A stretch of DNA of 64,000 nt, taken from an uncultured Oscillospiraceae bacterium (lineage in GTDB: Bacteria; Bacillota; Clostridia; Oscillospirales; Oscillospiraceae). Below are positions 61,763 through 64,000 of the stretch, piece by piece; positions within the stretch are counted from its first letter, which is position 1; every line of letters begins with the position of its first letter. The position numbers were made by a program, and so were the translations under genes. Location of the stretch: contig CANQRQ010000003.1 of the NCBI GenBank assembly GCA_947626315.1, forward strand, positions 62,001 through 126,000. Direction: 5' to 3'. The notes beneath the pieces are model-generated. The model saw only the letters and a list, made by a program, of their open reading frames with translations. It was not told where the DNA came from and did no database searches.

Positions 61763-62284
61763 ATGAAAGACGTATTCGCGGCCATAGCGGAGCGCAGCTC
61801 CACCCGGAGCTACACCGGGGAAGGCCTCACGAAGGAGGAACTGTACTGCCTGCTCCGGGCGGGGCTCCAGGCCCCCACCGCCACCAACCGGCAGGAGATC
61901 CACATCAGCGTGCTGGAGCGCTCCAACCCGCTGCTGGCGGAGATCGAGGCGGAGAAAAACGGCGGCAGCTGTCCGCCGGTCAACTTCTATTATGACGCGC
62001 CGGTGGTGCTGATCCTCAGCGGAGAGACGGCCTACCACTGGACGCCGGTGGACGCGGGCATCGCCGTGGAGAACATCGCCCTGGCGGCGGAGGGCCTGGG
62101 CCTGGGCAGCGTGATCATCGGCTGCATCCGGCAGGCCATGGAGGGCCCCCGGCAGGCGGAGTTTGCCCAAGCGCTCCGGTTCCCGGAGGGCTACAGCTAT
62201 CAGATCGCCATCGCCGTGGGACACAAGGCGGCGGGGAAGGAGCCCCACGCCTTCGAACTGGACCGGCAGGTTTCCCTGCTCTGA
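61763..62284 (+). CDS. Nitroreductase-family protein
   Basis: 173 residues, a short FMN-dependent nitroreductase fold. It opens with RSSTRSYTGEGLT (flavin-phosphate contact) and QAPTATNRQ, with a later GLGLGSVIIG motif. It probably reduces nitro, quinone or flavin-type substrates with NAD(P)H. AAAGGAGG precedes the ATG, 29 bases after the MATE gene. Confidence 0.9.
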   Translation: MKDVFAAIAERSSTRSYTGEGLTKEELYCLLRAGLQAPTATNRQEIHISVLERSNPLLAEIEAEKNGGSCPPVNFYYDAPVVLILSGETAYHWTPVDAGIAVENIALAAEGLGLGSVIIGCIRQAMEGPRQAEFAQALRFPEGYSYQIAIAVGHKAAGKEPHAFELDRQVSLL

Positions 62285-62328
62285 AAAAACCGGCGTTTGT
62301 CCGGACAGCTGAGGAAAGAGGGATCGGA

Positions 62329-63090
62329 ATGACACAGGCAGAGCGGCGCATATTCCTGATCAAAAAGCTGACGGCCGAAGCGCCCCCATACAGCGGCCTG
62401 CCGCTTCCCGCTGACGAAGCCGGCCAGAAGAAGCTGCTCCGCTCCCTGCTGAACCTCCGCCTGCCGCTCCCGATAGGGGAGGACTTTCTGGCGGTGCAGG
62501 ACGCGTATCTGCGGGAGGAGACCGCCCGGAAGGGCGTCACGGATATAGATGACCTGACGCCCGTGGAACCCGGCCTCTATTTGTGGCAGGGGGACATCAC
62601 TACCCTGAAATGCGGCGCCATCGTGAACGCCGCGAACTCCGGCATGACGGGCTGCTATGTCCCCTGCCACGGCTGTATTGACAACGCCATCCACACCTAC
62701 GCCGGGGTCCAGCTGCGGCTGGCCTGCGCGGCGCTCATGGAGCGGCAGGGGCATGAGGAGCCCGCCGGACAGGCCAAGCTCACGCCTGCCTACAATCTGC
62801 CCTGCGATTTTGTCCTGCACACCGTCGGCCCCATCGTATACGGACGGGTGACGCAGCGGGACCGGGAGCTGCTGGCCTCCTGTTACCGCGCCTGCCTGGA
62901 GCTGGCGCAGCAGAATGGGATCGGGAGCGTGGCCTTCTGCTGCATCTCCACGGGGGAATTTCACTTTCCCAACGAGGAGGCAGCAAAAATCGCCGTGGAA
63001 ACGGTACGGCAAACCAGAGGGGACACAGAGGTGATTTTCAATGTCTTCAAGACTGTCGATTACGAGATCTACCGGGGCTTACTCGGATAA
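62329..63090 (+). CDS. Zinc-dependent macrodomain protein, ADP-ribosyl hydrolase of the SirTM system
   Basis: 253 residues. After an N-terminal helical region the macrodomain starts at LYLWQGDITTLKCGAIVNAA. The zinc-binding C-x-x-H-G-C-I-D-N-A motif (CHGCIDNAIH) near 123-132 and the later HTVGP and CISTG loops define the Zn-macro subclass. Members remove ADP-ribose that the partner SirTM sirtuin puts on lipoylated carrier proteins. The gene overlaps SirTM by 50 bases. Confidence 0.92.
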   Translation: MTQAERRIFLIKKLTAEAPPYSGLPLPADEAGQKKLLRSLLNLRLPLPIGEDFLAVQDAYLREETARKGVTDIDDLTPVEPGLYLWQGDITTLKCGAIVNAANSGMTGCYVPCHGCIDNAIHTYAGVQLRLACAALMERQGHEEPAGQAKLTPAYNLPCDFVLHTVGPIVYGRVTQRDRELLASCYRACLELAQQNGIGSVAFCCISTGEFHFPNEEAAKIAVETVRQTRGDTEVIFNVFKTVDYEIYRGLLG

Positions 63091-63925
63091 CATCCGGCGG
63101 CTCCGGGAGGCGCTGGACAGGGCGGACGCCGTTTTGATCGGCGCGGGGGCGGGCCTGTCCACCTCGGCGGGCTTTACCTACAGCGGGGAACGGTTTGAGC
63201 GGACTTTCTCCGATTTTGCCGGAAAATACGGCTTTTCCGACATGTATGCCGGCGGGTTCTATCCCTTTCCCACGAGCGAGGAATTCTGGGCCTATTGGAG
63301 CCGGTATATCTTCATCAACCGCTATCTGGACCCGCCGAAGCCGGTCTATAACCAGCTGCTGGCGCTGGTCCGGGACAAGGACTATTTTGTGCTCACCACC
63401 AATGTGGACCACTGTTTCCAGAAGGCGGGCTTTGACAAGAAGCGGCTTTTCTATACCCAGGGGGACTACGGCCTGTTTCAGTGCTCCGGGCCCTGCCGGC
63501 AGGAGACCTTTGACAATGAGGACACGATCCGGCAGATGATGGGGCGGCAAAAGGACATGCGGATCCCCTCGGAGCTGCTGCCCGTCTGCCCCCGCTGCGG
63601 CAGGCCCCTGACCGTGAACCTCCGCTCTGACGACAAATTTGTGGAGGACGGGGGCTGGCATAAGGCGGCGGAGCGGTATGAGGACTTCCTGCAGACACGG
63701 GGAGACGGGCGGATCCTGTTTCTGGAGCTGGGCGTGGGGTACAACACCCCGGGGATCATCAAATTCCCCTTCTGGCGCATGACCGCCCGGAACCCGGCGG
63801 CGGTTTACGCCTGTCTCAACTACGGGGAGGCGGCCTGCCCGGAGGCGGTCGCGGACAGAAGCGTTGTGATCGACGCGGATATCGGGGAGGTCGTGGAGAC
63901 GGTGCTGCGTCAGAAGAACGTATAG
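63041..63925 (+). CDS. SirTM-class sirtuin, protein ADP-ribosyltransferase
   Basis: 294 residues; AGAGGTGA at 63027-63034 gives a well-spaced start at ATG 63041 inside the macrodomain gene. GAGAGLSTSAGF near 34-45, TTNVDHCFQKAG near 122-133 and CxxC pairs of the zinc ribbon (near 155 and 188-191) mark a class M sirtuin. Known members ADP-ribosylate lipoylated GcvH-like proteins in redox response, reversed by the Zn-macrodomain upstream. The GcvH-L and LplA partners are not in this window and may lie to the right. Confidence 0.92.
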   Translation: MSSRLSITRSTGAYSDNIRRLREALDRADAVLIGAGAGLSTSAGFTYSGERFERTFSDFAGKYGFSDMYAGGFYPFPTSEEFWAYWSRYIFINRYLDPPKPVYNQLLALVRDKDYFVLTTNVDHCFQKAGFDKKRLFYTQGDYGLFQCSGPCRQETFDNEDTIRQMMGRQKDMRIPSELLPVCPRCGRPLTVNLRSDDKFVEDGGWHKAAERYEDFLQTRGDGRILFLELGVGYNTPGIIKFPFWRMTARNPAAVYACLNYGEAACPEAVADRSVVIDADIGEVVETVLRQKNV

Positions 63926-63932
63926 AGAAACG

Positions 63933-64000
63933 GTGAAAGAGAACAATTTAAATTTTATTTCAATCGTCCGCGCAGCAGCAAAAACCGGCAGGGCTCTTGT
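63933..64000 (+). CDS. Possible start of a further gene (truncated at window end)
   Basis: GTG 63933 opens a frame to the window edge (22 codons: KENNLNFISIVRAAAK...). The ribosome site is weak and the family cannot be told. SirTM operons often continue with lipoate-linked genes. Confidence 0.35.
   Translation, partial: MKENNLNFISIVRAAAKTGRAL

Overview
The window is GC-rich bacterial chromosome with short intergenic gaps, strong Shine-Dalgarno sites and operons overlapping by 1 to 14 bases. The conserved order ylxM-ffh-rpsP-khpA-rimM-trmD, the paired M16 peptidases linked to EF-P modification, ppdK, a UPF0340 protein and a SirTM/macrodomain pair point to a Clostridia-type Firmicute. My inference is a gut Oscillospiraceae-like genome; this rests on gene content only. 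I see no tRNA, rRNA, CRISPR array, transposase or prophage.

Layout. 1-4.4 kb: a 5'-truncated hybrid histidine kinase with two fused solute-binding domains, then an unknown protein. 4.7-16.0 kb (minus): a nine-gene cluster of eukaryotic-like phospho-signalling proteins: two Ser/Thr kinases, a pseudokinase copy, two PP2C phosphatases, three FHA proteins (one an HtrA-like protease, one DUF805, one zinc-ribbon) and a zinc-ribbon membrane protein. Divergent from it (16.2-17.6 kb) are a coiled-coil Pro/Glu-repeat protein behind a structured leader, and signal peptidase I. 17.7-21.9 kb: a solute-binding lipoprotein overlapping a second hybrid kinase. 22-30.4 kb (minus): galE with a sugar nucleotidyltransferase; recJ-relA-dtd-MBL hydrolase; a LOG protein. 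30.5-35.6 kb (plus): a zinc/manganese ABC transporter and an amino-acid ABC transporter. 35.7-38.7 kb (minus): a three-gene envelope glycosylation operon. 38.7-39.3 kb: no gene, but a palindrome-bounded element. 39.3-50.7 kb (minus): a coiled-coil protein, lgt, two M16 peptidases and a 2356-residue cyclic beta-glucan synthase. 50.8-56.1 kb (plus): the SRP/ribosome-maturation operon with a TrmD-acetyltransferase fusion and rsmA. 56.2-64 kb (plus): ppdK, an ECF S-component, UPF0340, a MATE pump, a nitroreductase, and a zinc-macrodomain/SirTM pair.

How the parts may work together. The 4.7-16 kb cluster has writers (kinases), erasers (PP2C) and readers (FHA) of phospho-Ser/Thr. In every membrane protein of the set the phospho-handling domain is predicted on the cytosolic side, while the outside parts are a beta-helix-like ectodomain, a serine protease and a small ectodomain. 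This suggests a self-contained transmembrane relay and is my main candidate for an undescribed system. A second unexpected signal is four exact copies of the 10-mer TTATGTAAAC, the XerD-binding arm of Firmicute dif sites, all on the minus strand between 40.0 and 45.7 kb and read in two different codon frames.

Limits: coordinates and motifs were read by eye. Promoters, terminators and structures are pattern matches, and family names come from motif recognition without database search.
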